Origin: Paractinoplanes tereljensis
GTDB taxonomy: Bacteria; Actinomycetota; Actinomycetes; Mycobacteriales; Micromonosporaceae
Length of the DNA stretch: 64,000 nt
Direction of reading: 5' to 3'
Assembly: GCF_016862435.1 (NCBI RefSeq)
Contig: NZ_BOMY01000053.1
Span: forward strand, 1 to 64,000
Position 1 is the first letter of the stretch. Each line of letters opens with the position of its first letter. Shown piece by piece: positions 1 to 7,897 of this stretch. The notes beneath the pieces are model-generated. The model did no database searches, had not been told where the DNA came from, and saw only the letters and a program-made list of their open reading frames with translations. A program made the position numbers and the translations under genes.

Positions 1-94
1 CGCTCCCGGGACTCGCTCCCGGGACTCGCTCCCGGGACTCGCTCCCGGGACTCGCTCCCGGGACTCGCTCCCGGGACTCGCTCCCGGGACTCGC
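1..94. repeat. 13-bp tandem repeat, seven full copies
   Basis: The 13-bp unit CGCTCCCGGGACT is repeated seven times without a mismatch (copies start at 1, 14, 27, 40, 53, 66 and 79), followed by the first three bases of an eighth. Each unit holds the 8-bp palindrome TCCCGGGA. The array begins at the window edge, so it probably extends to the left. It lies just downstream of the stop of the minus-strand MocR gene and I see no reading frame in it. Confidence 0.95.
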
Positions 95-120
95 GAACGC
101 GCGCGAGGGCGCGCGGTTCG
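94..120. terminator. GC-rich imperfect hairpin after the MocR gene
   Basis: CGAACGCGCGC at 94-104 pairs with GCGCGCGGTTCG at 109-120, with one bulged base and a 4-nt loop. It lies 29 bp past the stop codon of the minus-strand regulator, so it could terminate that transcript. There is no U-tract, as is common in actinomycetes. Confidence 0.45.
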
Positions 121-148
121 GTTGGGGTTGCCTGGCTTTCGCTCGTCG

Positions 149-1543
149 CTATCTGGGGAACGCTTGGGACAGGCGGTGGATGGCCTCGTCCATCTGGTCT
201 GGTGGGGACGCGGCGTAAGTCAGGCGCAGGTGGGGGGACGGTGGCTCGGCGGGGAACCATGGGCGGCCGGGGAAGACGATCACGCCTTGGGCCGCTGCCG
301 CTGCGGCCACCGCTACGTCGTCGGTGCCGTCTGGAAGACGGGGCCATAGGTGCAGGCCGCCCCGTGGGATCGACGGCGGCAACAGTTCCGGCAGGTGGCG
401 GGTCAGGGCTGACAGCAAGGCCTCTCGGCGGGTGCGTAGCGCGGTGCGTAGGTGGCGCAGGTGGCGGGGCCACGCCGGCGCCGTCACGAACTCCACCGTT
501 GCCTGCTGCAGTGGGCCGGCCACGAAGAAGTCGTCCAGCAGGCGGGCTGCTCGCAAGCGGGCTCCGGCTGGGCCTCGGGCACCGATTGCCGCTATGCGCA
601 GGCCGGGGGCGGCCGACTTGGTCAGGGAGCGCAGGTAGATGACGTGGCCGTCGGGATCGTCGGCGGCCAAGGGCGGCGGGGGGTCGCCGTCGATGGTCAG
701 GTCTCGGGCGTAATCGTCCTCGATCAGGAAGGCGCCGGCCTCGCGCACCGCCTCGGCCACCGCCTCGCGGCGGTTCGTCGCCAAGGTGGCGCCGGACGGG
801 TTGGCGTGCAGCGGCTGGCAGTAGAAGAGCCGGGCCCGGGTGCGGGCGAACGCAGCCGCCAGCTGGTCGGGCAACACTCCGTCGGCATCCGCGGGAACCG
901 GCACGACGCGCAAACCGGCGGCCCGGCCGGCGGCCAGCGCGCCCAGGTAGGTGGGTGACTCGACCAACAGGGTGTCGCCGGGGGTGGTCAGTGCGCGCAG
1001 CGCCGACGACAGCGCGGCCTGGCCGCCGGGGCAGATGACCATGTCGCCGGCGTGCAAGCCGGTGCCGGACTGCTGGGCGAACCAGGCTCGCAGGTCCTCG
1101 CGGCCCTCGACCGGGCCCCGCTGCCAGGTGGCCGGCTGCCGGGCCGCCCGGGCCAGCGCGGCACCCAGCGCGGCGGCCGGCTGCAGGTCGGCGTCCAGGT
1201 AACCGCCGGAGAGCGGGATCGCACCAACCGGCGGTAACGCCAGTAACGCTGCCATGTCGGCGTCGCCAGCCGGCGCGGCACCCAGGGCCACTGTCTGCCA
1301 GGACAGGTCGGGCGTGGCGACCGGCCGAGAAGACAGCGCAGCCACGAACGTGCCCCGGCCCGGCCGGGTCTCGATCACGCCCTGCGCAGCCAAGACCTGC
1401 AGGGCCGCGGCCACCGTGACCGGGGACGCCTGATGCCGGGCGGTCAGCTCGCGCACCGAGGGCAGTCGGGTGCCGGGCGCCAGGCCGCCGGCCAGCCGCC
1501 GTAGATCTTGGATAACGCGAGCGGCTGCGATACCGTCATTCAT
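149..1543 (-). CDS. MocR-type PLP-dependent transcriptional regulator
   Basis: A 464-residue GntR/aminotransferase fusion. Residues about 1-70 form a GntR winged helix (PGTRLPSVRELTARH, then a RPGRGTFVA wing). The rest is a class-I aminotransferase fold, with the PLP-lysine motif SLTKSAAPGLR and the upstream DDYARD motif. MocR proteins use an amino-acid or PLP-type ligand to control a divergent gene; here that is an EamA exporter. The ATG at 1543 was chosen because it places the HTH at the usual distance from the N-terminus. It overlaps the exporter ATG in the tetranucleotide CATG. No Shine-Dalgarno sequence is visible, so translation may be leaderless. A longer in-frame start at 1627 would overlap the exporter gene. 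The ligand cannot be told from sequence. Confidence 0.9.
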   Translation of the reverse strand: MNDGIAAARVIQDLRRLAGGLAPGTRLPSVRELTARHQASPVTVAAALQVLAAQGVIETRPGRGTFVAALSSRPVATPDLSWQTVALGAAPAGDADMAALLALPPVGAIPLSGGYLDADLQPAAALGAALARAARQPATWQRGPVEGREDLRAWFAQQSGTGLHAGDMVICPGGQAALSSALRALTTPGDTLLVESPTYLGALAAGRAAGLRVVPVPADADGVLPDQLAAAFARTRARLFYCQPLHANPSGATLATNRREAVAEAVREAGAFLIEDDYARDLTIDGDPPPPLAADDPDGHVIYLRSLTKSAAPGLRIAAIGARGPAGARLRAARLLDDFFVAGPLQQATVEFVTAPAWPRHLRHLRTALRTRREALLSALTRHLPELLPPSIPRGGLHLWPRLPDGTDDVAVAAAAAAQGVIVFPGRPWFPAEPPSPHLRLTYAASPPDQMDEAIHRLSQAFPR

Positions 1544-2438
1544 GAGAAGCAAGAGTAACGCTATCGCGCCCCCGGCAGTAACGGGCGGTCTCGCCCTCGG
1601 CGCGCTGGGCGTGCTCGCGTTCAGCATGTCGCTGCCGATGACCCGGGTCGCCGTTCAGCAGCTCGATCCCTGGTTCGTCGCCTTCGGGCGGGCGGTGGGG
1701 GCGGCCGTGCTGGCCTGGATCTACCTTCGTGGCACCGGCGCACCCCGGCCTACTCCGCGCCAGGCAAGAAGGCTGCTGACCGTCGCGCTCGGGGTCGTCG
1801 TCGGGTTTCCGCTGTTCACGTCGCTCGCGCTGACCGGGGAAACCGCGGCGCACGGCGCGGTCGTGGTCACCGTGCTGCCGGCGATGACGGCGATCTTCGC
1901 GGTGGTGCGAGCGGGGGAACGGCCACCGCCGGTGTTCTGGGTCGCCGGGGCGGCGGGACTGGCGGTCGTCCTGACCTTCCTGATCACCACCGGCGCGGTG
2001 CACGGGAAACTCGATGTCAACGACCTCTATCTGCTGGTCGCGGTGGTGCTGTGCGGGCTGGGGTACGCCGAGGGTGGCGCGTTGGCCCGGGAACTGGGCG
2101 GTGCCCGTACGATCTGCTGGGCTTTGATCCTCTCGCTGCCCGCCACCCTGCCGATCACCGTGGCCGCCGCCTGGATCCGCCCGCCGCAGGCGTCCGGCGA
2201 AGCCTGGGCCGCCTTCGGCTACCTCACCGTGATCTCGATGTTCCTGGGGTTCTTCGCCTGGTACGCGGGCCTGGCCCGGGGCGGCATCGCCAAGGTCGGG
2301 CAGATCCAGCTGGCCCAGCCGATCCTCACCCTGATCTGGTCGGCACTGCTGCTCGGCGAGTCGGTCACCCCGGCCACGATCGGCGCGGCCGTGGTGGTGC
2401 TGGCCTGCGTGGTACTGATCCAACGGGCCCGCAGCTAG
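1542..2438 (+). CDS. EamA/DMT-family membrane exporter
   Basis: A 298-residue integral membrane protein with about ten hydrophobic segments arranged as two EamA halves, the normal size and layout of the drug/metabolite transporter superfamily (small-molecule or amino-acid export). The glycine/proline-rich N-terminal helix ending FSMSLPMTRVAV is typical. The start at 1542 overlaps the divergent MocR start, so each promoter must lie inside the neighbouring coding sequence or coincide with the start codons. This pairing suggests that the regulator controls the exporter. The stop codon overlaps that of the convergent SDR gene in CTAG (2435-2438). The substrate is unknown. Confidence 0.88.
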   Translation: MRSKSNAIAPPAVTGGLALGALGVLAFSMSLPMTRVAVQQLDPWFVAFGRAVGAAVLAWIYLRGTGAPRPTPRQARRLLTVALGVVVGFPLFTSLALTGETAAHGAVVVTVLPAMTAIFAVVRAGERPPPVFWVAGAAGLAVVLTFLITTGAVHGKLDVNDLYLLVAVVLCGLGYAEGGALARELGGARTICWALILSLPATLPITVAAAWIRPPQASGEAWAAFGYLTVISMFLGFFAWYAGLARGGIAKVGQIQLAQPILTLIWSALLLGESVTPATIGAAVVVLACVVLIQRARS

Positions 2439-3211
2439 CGCTTAAGGTTGTGCCGGCGGTGGGTGAGCTTCTCGGCGACCGCCGCCGGCACCACCCGGCG
2501 CAGGGCGAACACGAACGGCGCGTTACTGCCCACGGCGTACCGCTGCCTCGGATTTTTGGCCTCGATGGCCTTGACGATCACCTCGGCGACCTTCTCGGCG
2601 GAGATGCCGGCCTTCTCGTTGCGGTCGAGGGCGGCCAGCATCGTCTCGAACTCGCGCCGGTGCGGCGAATCGGCGGCGATGTATTTGGTGCGGCGTTCGC
2701 TGATGCCGGTGTTGATCGAGCCGGGTTCGACGGTGGTCAAGCCGACGCCGAACGGCGAGAATTCGTGCCGGGCGCCGTTGCTGAAGCCCTTCAGCGCGGC
2801 CTTGGTGGCCACATAGGACGATCGGTAGGCGAGCGGGAACGACGCCAGCATCGACCCGACCATCACCACCCGGCCGTAACCGCGCTCGCGCATCCCGGGC
2901 AGCGCCAGCTGGGCGAGCCGCACCGGCCCGAGCACGTTGACCTGGAACAACCGCCGCAGCGCGTCCGGCGGCAGCTCCTCGAACGGCCCGGACTGACTCT
3001 CGCCCGCGTTGTTGACCAGGATGTCGATCGTCGCCAGCCGTTCGCGCAGGGCCTCCACCGAAGCCTCGTCGGCGAGATCGAGCTGGAGCAGGCCGGAATC
3101 GCCGGGCGTGCGGCTGGTGCCGAAAACGCGATAGCCGCGCGCGGTCAGCAGTGCCGCCGTCGCCTTCCCGATGCCCGACGATGCGCCGGTGACCAGCGCG
3201 GTGCGTTCCAT
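2435..3211 (-). CDS. Short-chain dehydrogenase/reductase
   Basis: A 258-residue classical SDR. It has the N-terminal NAD(P) motif TGASSGIGKAT, the NNAG motif, a catalytic serine in VGSMLAS and the YVATK (YxxxK) pair. The C-terminus, with an arginine-rich end (RRVVPAAVAEKL), resembles the oxidoreductase group that acts on bulky hydrophobic alcohols or ketones, but the substrate cannot be assigned. The ATG at 3211 sits directly before the Rossmann strand. The next gene upstream on the same strand, an APH-type kinase, ends at 3221, so the two are probably co-transcribed. The stop overlaps that of the convergent EamA gene. Confidence 0.9.
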   Translation of the reverse strand: MERTALVTGASSGIGKATAALLTARGYRVFGTSRTPGDSGLLQLDLADEASVEALRERLATIDILVNNAGESQSGPFEELPPDALRRLFQVNVLGPVRLAQLALPGMRERGYGRVVMVGSMLASFPLAYRSSYVATKAALKGFSNGARHEFSPFGVGLTTVEPGSINTGISERRTKYIAADSPHRREFETMLAALDRNEKAGISAEKVAEVIVKAIEAKNPRQRYAVGSNAPFVFALRRVVPAAVAEKLTHRRHNLKR

Positions 3212-3220
3212 GCCGGCACC

Positions 3221-4054
3221 CTACCGGCGGATCAATGCCTCGGTGACCTCGGCGCGGTGGTCGGTCCACCATCGCAGATAGCGCCGGCGCCGGGCGGCGA
3301 CCTCGGCATGCCGGCCGGGCGGCCAGACCTCGGTGGCCAGGGACCACCACCTGCGGTGGGCGGCATCTTCAAGATCAAAGTCCGAGACCGATACATGTAC
3401 GCGGTACCCGCGCGCAAACGCAGCGATCCGGTCCAGATCGGTGCCGAAGGTGATCGTCGCCGTCCGCACGACCTCGAGCCCGTAGGTCCGCACCCCGAGC
3501 CGGTCCCAGTCCAGCACGCTGATCACCCGGCCGTCCTCGACCAGCAGGTTGAATGGCTGCAGATCGCCGTGCGTCCACCCGGCCGGCCCGACCTCGCCCG
3601 CGGTCGGCGGACGTTCGCCGGCCAGCGCCTCCGGGATCGGCGCCGGCGTGTCGAGGATCCGGGCCGGGGCCGGCGGGCAGGCCTGCGCCAGCGCGAGATG
3701 CATCCGCCCGACGAGATCCCCGAACGCCTCCGGATCGAGCTCGCCGTCGACGGGATGGTGGCCGGGCAGCCAGTCGAAGACCGTGTACCAGTCGTCGCCG
3801 AGGCGCAGCAGCATCTCGCCGTCGCGGGTCACCCGGGCGAGCGGAACGCGAATGCCGAGCTCCGCCATCCGCGGCAGAACCCGCTGCACCGACCGAATTT
3901 GATCGGGTGTCGCGTCCTGGATCAGCTTGACCGCGAACGTGCCGGCCTCGGTGACCAGCGACCAGTTCAGGTTCATGATCCCGGCGGTGGCCCGCCGGAA
4001 GTCGAGAACGGACCCGAGCCCGAACTCCCGGGCGACTTCGGCGGCGACATCCAC
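3221..4054 (-). CDS. APH/choline-kinase-type phosphotransferase
   Basis: A 277-residue protein of the aminoglycoside phosphotransferase (APH) fold. It shows the nucleotide-binding lysine in TFAVKLIQD, the catalytic loop THGDLQPFNLLV and the metal-binding LDWDRLG motif that replaces DFG. Such enzymes phosphorylate small molecules (antibiotics, homoserine, choline, sugars), and nothing here identifies the acceptor. The start is a GTG at 4054, the in-frame codon nearest the fold start; a nearby ATG at 4062 is out of frame. It lies 9 bp upstream of the SDR gene and is probably the first gene of that pair. Confidence 0.82.
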   Translation of the reverse strand: MDVAAEVAREFGLGSVLDFRRATAGIMNLNWSLVTEAGTFAVKLIQDATPDQIRSVQRVLPRMAELGIRVPLARVTRDGEMLLRLGDDWYTVFDWLPGHHPVDGELDPEAFGDLVGRMHLALAQACPPAPARILDTPAPIPEALAGERPPTAGEVGPAGWTHGDLQPFNLLVEDGRVISVLDWDRLGVRTYGLEVVRTATITFGTDLDRIAAFARGYRVHVSVSDFDLEDAAHRRWWSLATEVWPPGRHAEVAARRRRYLRWWTDHRAEVTEALIRR

Positions 4055-4092
4055 CCCACCATCAAACTACGCTGTGGACCGGGAGGTCCACG

Positions 4093-5223
4093 GTGCGTGA
4101 TCAAGTGGGGTTGGCCCGGTTCACTGCCATTTCCGTGCTCGTCACGGCGGGTGTCTATCTCGGACTGTACGGGTTCGCGGCCGGCAGCCGGACCTTCGTC
4201 GTGCTGGGCATCGCCGCGTTCGTGATCGCCGTTACCGGTCTGGCGCTGCGCACGTTCTGGTGGTCGCGCCTGCACCGGCAGCGGGCGTGGATCCGGGGCA
4301 CGGCCGAGGTGCTCACCGTGTCGCCACCCCCGCCGACCGGCGTGGTCGGGCGCTGCGAGCTGACCGTGATCCTGGCGGCGCCGGGCCTGGCCACCAGCGA
4401 GGTCGCGGTCCGGGACCGGCGGGCGCCGGTGCGGTCCTGGCCGGAACCGGGCGACGCGCTGCCGGTACACGTCGACGTCGACGACCTCCGCCGGGTGCGG
4501 GTGCGCTGGGACGAGTTCGTGAAGCAGCCGGAAGAGCTCGTCGATCCGCTGCTGCCGCGCTTCGACGATCCTCCGCCGCCCTGGCCGGACTACCCCGGGC
4601 CGGACGGCCCGGCGTTCACCGACGAGGAACTGAACGCGCTGTCCGCCACCGAGTCGGAGTACCTTCCACCCCGCCGGGTGCTGCCGCTGGAGGACGAGCC
4701 GAGCCTGCTGGTCGCCCGCTACCTCTTCCCGACCGAGCGCTATCGCGGCGAGTGGCGGCGACACTGGGTGTGGATCTTCAACCGATACGTCCTGGCGCTC
4801 GGCCTCGCGGTGGCCGGCGAGATCCTGGTCCGGCGATACGTCGCGGACGACTACCGGACGGCCGCCCGGGCCGGGGTGGCCGTGCTGGGTGGCCTGCTCA
4901 GCCTGCGGGCGCTGATCGCACACTGGTTCAGCCGGTTCGTGCTCACCGGCACCCGGGTGCTGCTGGTCGAGGGCGTGCTGCGCCGGCGGGTCTCGACCGT
5001 TCCGCTGCCGCACGCCACCGAGCTGCGCTACGTGCAGTCCCTGCCGGGGCGGCTGTTCAACTACGCCGATTTCGTCTTCGAGCGGGCCCGGTTCTTCAGC
5101 CCGATCCGGCGGGTCAGCGCCCTGCCCAACCCGAACGAGCTGTTCCTGCGGGTGGCCGAGGAGGTGTACGACCCGGGCGCGGTCGAGGCCCGGCTGCGCA
5201 GTTACGGCGAGGAGTCCTACTGA
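4093..5223 (+). CDS. Membrane protein with C-terminal bacterial PH-like domain
   Basis: A 376-residue protein. Two hydrophobic helices lie near the N-terminus (about residues 8-53). A soluble middle region with proline-rich stretches follows, then two further helices (about 236-280). The C-terminus starts FVLTGTRVLLVEGVLRRRVSTVPL and continues to a NYADFVFE segment, resembling the bacterial PH (bPH2/YdbT-like) fold. The GTG start at 4093 is preceded by GGGAGG at 4081-4086. The function is unknown; bPH2 proteins are usually membrane-associated scaffolds. Its 3' end overlaps the convergent deaminase gene by 7 bp. Confidence 0.75.
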   Translation: MRDQVGLARFTAISVLVTAGVYLGLYGFAAGSRTFVVLGIAAFVIAVTGLALRTFWWSRLHRQRAWIRGTAEVLTVSPPPPTGVVGRCELTVILAAPGLATSEVAVRDRRAPVRSWPEPGDALPVHVDVDDLRRVRVRWDEFVKQPEELVDPLLPRFDDPPPPWPDYPGPDGPAFTDEELNALSATESEYLPPRRVLPLEDEPSLLVARYLFPTERYRGEWRRHWVWIFNRYVLALGLAVAGEILVRRYVADDYRTAARAGVAVLGGLLSLRALIAHWFSRFVLTGTRVLLVEGVLRRRVSTVPLPHATELRYVQSLPGRLFNYADFVFERARFFSPIRRVSALPNPNELFLRVAEEVYDPGAVEARLRSYGEESY

Positions 5224-5693
5224 TCCCAGAAGCCCGCGTGCACCTCGGTGGCGCCGGCCAGCGGGACCGGGCCGTCGACGGCGATCTCCCGGCCGCCCCG
5301 GGCGAAGACCTCCCGGCTGGGCAGCCGCAGCGGCGGCACGCCCTCCTCTTCCTCGACCATCCCGGCCAGGTCGGCCTCGGAGAGCGCGAACACCATCCGG
5401 CCGATCCCGGACCAGTAGATCGCCCCGGCGCACATCGCGCACGGCTCGGTGCTGGTGTACAGCACGCTGCCGGTCAGGGTTTCCCGATCAAGAGCACCGG
5501 CCAGGCGTACGAGATTGGTCTCCGCGTGCCCGGTCGGATCGGCCTGGGTGACCACGCTGTTGCGGGCCTCCAGCACCCGGCCGTCGGCGGTGACCAGCAG
5601 CGCCCCGAACGGATGATCGCCGCGGTTGCGCGCCTCCCAGGCGAGCGCCACCGCGCGCTCGAGATGCTCCCGGTCAATCTCCGTGACAGCCAT
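5217..5693 (-). CDS. CMP/dCMP-type nucleoside deaminase, guanine deaminase-like
   Basis: A 158-residue zinc deaminase with the zinc-binding and proton-shuttle motif GHAETN and the cysteine pair EPCAMC. These are the hallmarks of the cytidine/deoxycytidylate deaminase superfamily. Length and flanking motifs (NRGDHPFGALLV, IYWSGIGRMVFA) match the small guanine deaminase/tRNA adenosine deaminase branch. The C-terminal ending FWDQ is seen in stand-alone nucleobase deaminases. It is monocistronic on the minus strand. The exact base is not determined. Confidence 0.88.
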   Translation of the reverse strand: MAVTEIDREHLERAVALAWEARNRGDHPFGALLVTADGRVLEARNSVVTQADPTGHAETNLVRLAGALDRETLTGSVLYTSTEPCAMCAGAIYWSGIGRMVFALSEADLAGMVEEEEGVPPLRLPSREVFARGGREIAVDGPVPLAGATEVHAGFWDQ

Positions 5694-5747
5694 GCGGACA
5701 GCCTAGGGGCTGCGAGACTGGTTGTTGATCACGCGGGAAGGGTGTCG

Positions 5748-6668
5748 ATGTCAAGCGAGGGCAGTACCAGGGCCGTGCTGACGGCGCTGACCGCGAACCT
5801 GGCGATCGGGGTGGCCAAGTTCGTCGCGGCGGCGATCACCGGTTCGGCGTCGATGCTGGCCGAGGGTGTGCACTCGGTGGCCGACTCGGCCAACCAGGTG
5901 CTCCTGCTGATCGGCGGCCGCCGGGCCAAGCGCCCGGCCTCGGTCCTGCACCCGTTCGGGTACGCCCGGGAACGGTACGTCTACGCGTTCCTGGTCGCGA
6001 TCATCCTGTTCAGCCTCGGTGGCCTGTACGCCGTCTACGAGGGCTACCACAAGATCAAGGACCCGCATCCGCTGGAATCCCCGCTGGTCGCGGTGATCGT
6101 GCTGGTGTTCGCCGCGGCGCTGGAGGGCTATGCGTTGCGCACCGCGGTCGGCGAGGCGAACCGCACCCGGGGCAAGCGGGACTGGCTGGCCTTCATCCGC
6201 CGCACCCGCAACCCGGAGTTGCCGGTGATCCTGCTGGAGGACAGCGGCGCCCTGTTCGGCCTGCTGTTCGCCCTGGTCGGGGTCGTGCTGAGCGTGCTGA
6301 CCGGCAACGGCGTCTACGACGGCATCGCCACCCTCTGCATCGGCCTGCTGCTGATCTTCGTGGCCGTGCTGCTGGCCACCGAGACCAAGAGCCTGATCAT
6401 CGGCGAGTCCGCGGTTCCGGAGCAGGTGGCCGCGATCGAGAAGGCGCTGCTCGCCTCGCCCGGCGTGGACCGGGTGATCCACCTGCGCACGATGCACCTG
6501 GGCCCGGACGAACTGCTGCTGGCCGCGAAGATCGCGGTCGGCGCGCACGACGAGGGCCGGGAGATCGCCGCCACCATCGACGACGCCGAGGCGCGGGTGC
6601 GCACGGCGGTCCCCTCGGCCAAGGTGATCTACCTCGAACCCGACATATACCACCCAGACTCCGTTTAA
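5748..6668 (+). CDS. Cation diffusion facilitator family transporter
   Basis: A 306-residue CDF protein. About six membrane helices are followed by a cytoplasmic C-terminal domain from about residue 215 (VPEQVAAIEKALLASPGVDRV). Metal-site motifs are visible in TM2 (EGVHSVADSANQ) and TM5 (LEDSGALFGL), where Glu-Asp replaces the classical His-Asp. This marks a subset of CDF exporters whose metal (Zn, Fe, Mn or Co) is uncertain. The ATG at 5748 has GGGAAG 7 nt upstream. A GTG two codons earlier lies too close to that site. Confidence 0.9.
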   Translation: MSSEGSTRAVLTALTANLAIGVAKFVAAAITGSASMLAEGVHSVADSANQVLLLIGGRRAKRPASVLHPFGYARERYVYAFLVAIILFSLGGLYAVYEGYHKIKDPHPLESPLVAVIVLVFAAALEGYALRTAVGEANRTRGKRDWLAFIRRTRNPELPVILLEDSGALFGLLFALVGVVLSVLTGNGVYDGIATLCIGLLLIFVAVLLATETKSLIIGESAVPEQVAAIEKALLASPGVDRVIHLRTMHLGPDELLLAAKIAVGAHDEGREIAATIDDAEARVRTAVPSAKVIYLEPDIYHPDSV

Positions 6669-6677
6669 TCTGGCTTT

Positions 6678-7292
6678 ATGTTCCGAAATGGCGTAAAAGC
6701 GACAATTATTGCCGTAATGGTTATCGGTGCCGCCAACCCGGCGGCGGCCGCGCCTCCCGACCCGCTGAAGTGGCTGCACTCCGCCCTGCTCACCGTCGAG
6801 GACCTGCCGCCCGGCTACGAGTCGGCCGACGAGTGGTCCGACCTGGTCCGGCCGGGCGAACCCGACCCCAGCATCTGCGTCGATCCGATCGCCGTCGGCA
6901 GCGTCGTCACCCGGCCGGGCATCACCGCGCACACCGCGTTCTTCGGGACCAAGGGCGGGCCGCTGCTCTACGAGATCCTGATCGCGGCCGGCCCGGCCAA
7001 GGCCCGCGCCCTGGTCGCCGAGGTGGCCGCCGCACCCCGGCGGTGCCCGGTCGTGCAGCTCGGGGACCTCTCGCTCACGGTGAAGCGCACGGGTGCGCCG
7101 GAGGTCGGCGAGCGTGCTTCCGCCGTACTCCTGGAAACCGGGACCGAACCGCCGATCCGGACCCGCCTGATCGTCTTCGCCAAAGGCGAAGTTACCGCCA
7201 TCCTGATGGCCGTCGGCGTCGAGGACGCCGGGTTGCGCGGCATGCACACCATTGCCCTCACGGCGGCCGGAAAGCTGGCCCGCGCGAATTAA
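6678..7292 (+). CDS. Secreted protein of unknown function
   Basis: A 204-residue protein with a Sec signal peptide (about residues 1-25, ending PAAAAPP). The mature part is small, with a cysteine pair (SICVD, RRCPV), and resembles in layout the extracellular sensor-like domains of actinobacterial exported proteins, including PknH-type domains. I do not recognise a specific family. The 5' end is unusually AT-rich for this window (ATTATTGCCGTAATGG), as often seen around actinomycete starts. It lies 9 bp after the CDF gene and 38 bp before the ECF sigma gene. Confidence 0.7.
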   Translation: MFRNGVKATIIAVMVIGAANPAAAAPPDPLKWLHSALLTVEDLPPGYESADEWSDLVRPGEPDPSICVDPIAVGSVVTRPGITAHTAFFGTKGGPLLYEILIAAGPAKARALVAEVAAAPRRCPVVQLGDLSLTVKRTGAPEVGERASAVLLETGTEPPIRTRLIVFAKGEVTAILMAVGVEDAGLRGMHTIALTAAGKLARAN

Positions 7293-7294
7293 CC

Positions 7295-7319
7295 TGTCAC
7301 GACATCCACTCTGCCGGAC
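7295..7319 (+). promoter_or_regulatory. Candidate ECF-type promoter of the sigma gene
   Basis: TGTCAC at 7295-7300 and CCGGAC at 7314-7319 are separated by 13 bp and lie 11 bp before the GTG start of the downstream ECF sigma factor. GTCAC-type -35 elements are common in self-regulated actinobacterial ECF promoters. This is a pattern match only; no second copy was found here to support it. Confidence 0.3.
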
Positions 7320-7330
7320 ATGGACGGGAC

Positions 7331-7897
7331 GTGACCTCCGCGACCGCACACGAGGACCGATTCCGGCGGATCTATGCCGGCAACTTCGAACAGCTCCTGG
7401 CGTACGCCCTGCGACGGGTCGATCAACCGGCCGACGCGGCCGACGTGGTGGCGGAGACCTTCCTCGTCGCCTGGCGGCGCCATCGGGAAATTCCCGACGG
7501 CGCCGAGGCGCGCCTCTGGCTCTACGGGGTGGCCCGGCGGGTGCTTTCCAACCATCTTCGTGGTGGGGTGCGCCGGGAGCGATTAGGGGTACGCCTCCGT
7601 CAGCGCCTGTCCGCGGCGGTGACCCCCGACCCGAGCTCCGAGGTGTCCGATCGGCTGACCGTGCGGGCCGCCCTGGCCCGCCTCGGCGACCTGGACCGTG
7701 AGGTGCTGATGCTCACCGCCTGGGAGGGTCTCGAACCGCGCGAGGCGGCGGCGGTGCTGGAGGTGAGCCCGGCGGTGGTGCGCACCCGGCTGTCCCGGGC
7801 CCGGGCGCGGCTCCGGGAATTCGTCGGTGACGATCCCGGGCCGCCCGGACATGTATTCGACGTCCTGGCAACACCCGTCCCGAAGGAGGGCAGATGA
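7331..7897 (+). CDS. ECF-type RNA polymerase sigma factor
   Basis: A 188-residue sigma-70 family protein. Region 2 spans about residues 12-75 (FEQLLAYALRRV, then DAADVVAETFLVAWRR). Region 4 spans about 115-165 (DREVLMLTAWEGLEPREAAAVLEVSP, then RTRLSRARARLRE). The GTG at 7331 was chosen from the region-2 position; longer frames upstream are antisense-like to the secreted gene. Its stop overlaps the ATG of the following membrane protein (ATGA), so the two are translationally coupled, the usual sigma/anti-sigma arrangement. Confidence 0.9.
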   Translation: MTSATAHEDRFRRIYAGNFEQLLAYALRRVDQPADAADVVAETFLVAWRRHREIPDGAEARLWLYGVARRVLSNHLRGGVRRERLGVRLRQRLSAAVTPDPSSEVSDRLTVRAALARLGDLDREVLMLTAWEGLEPREAAAVLEVSPAVVRTRLSRARARLREFVGDDPGPPGHVFDVLATPVPKEGR

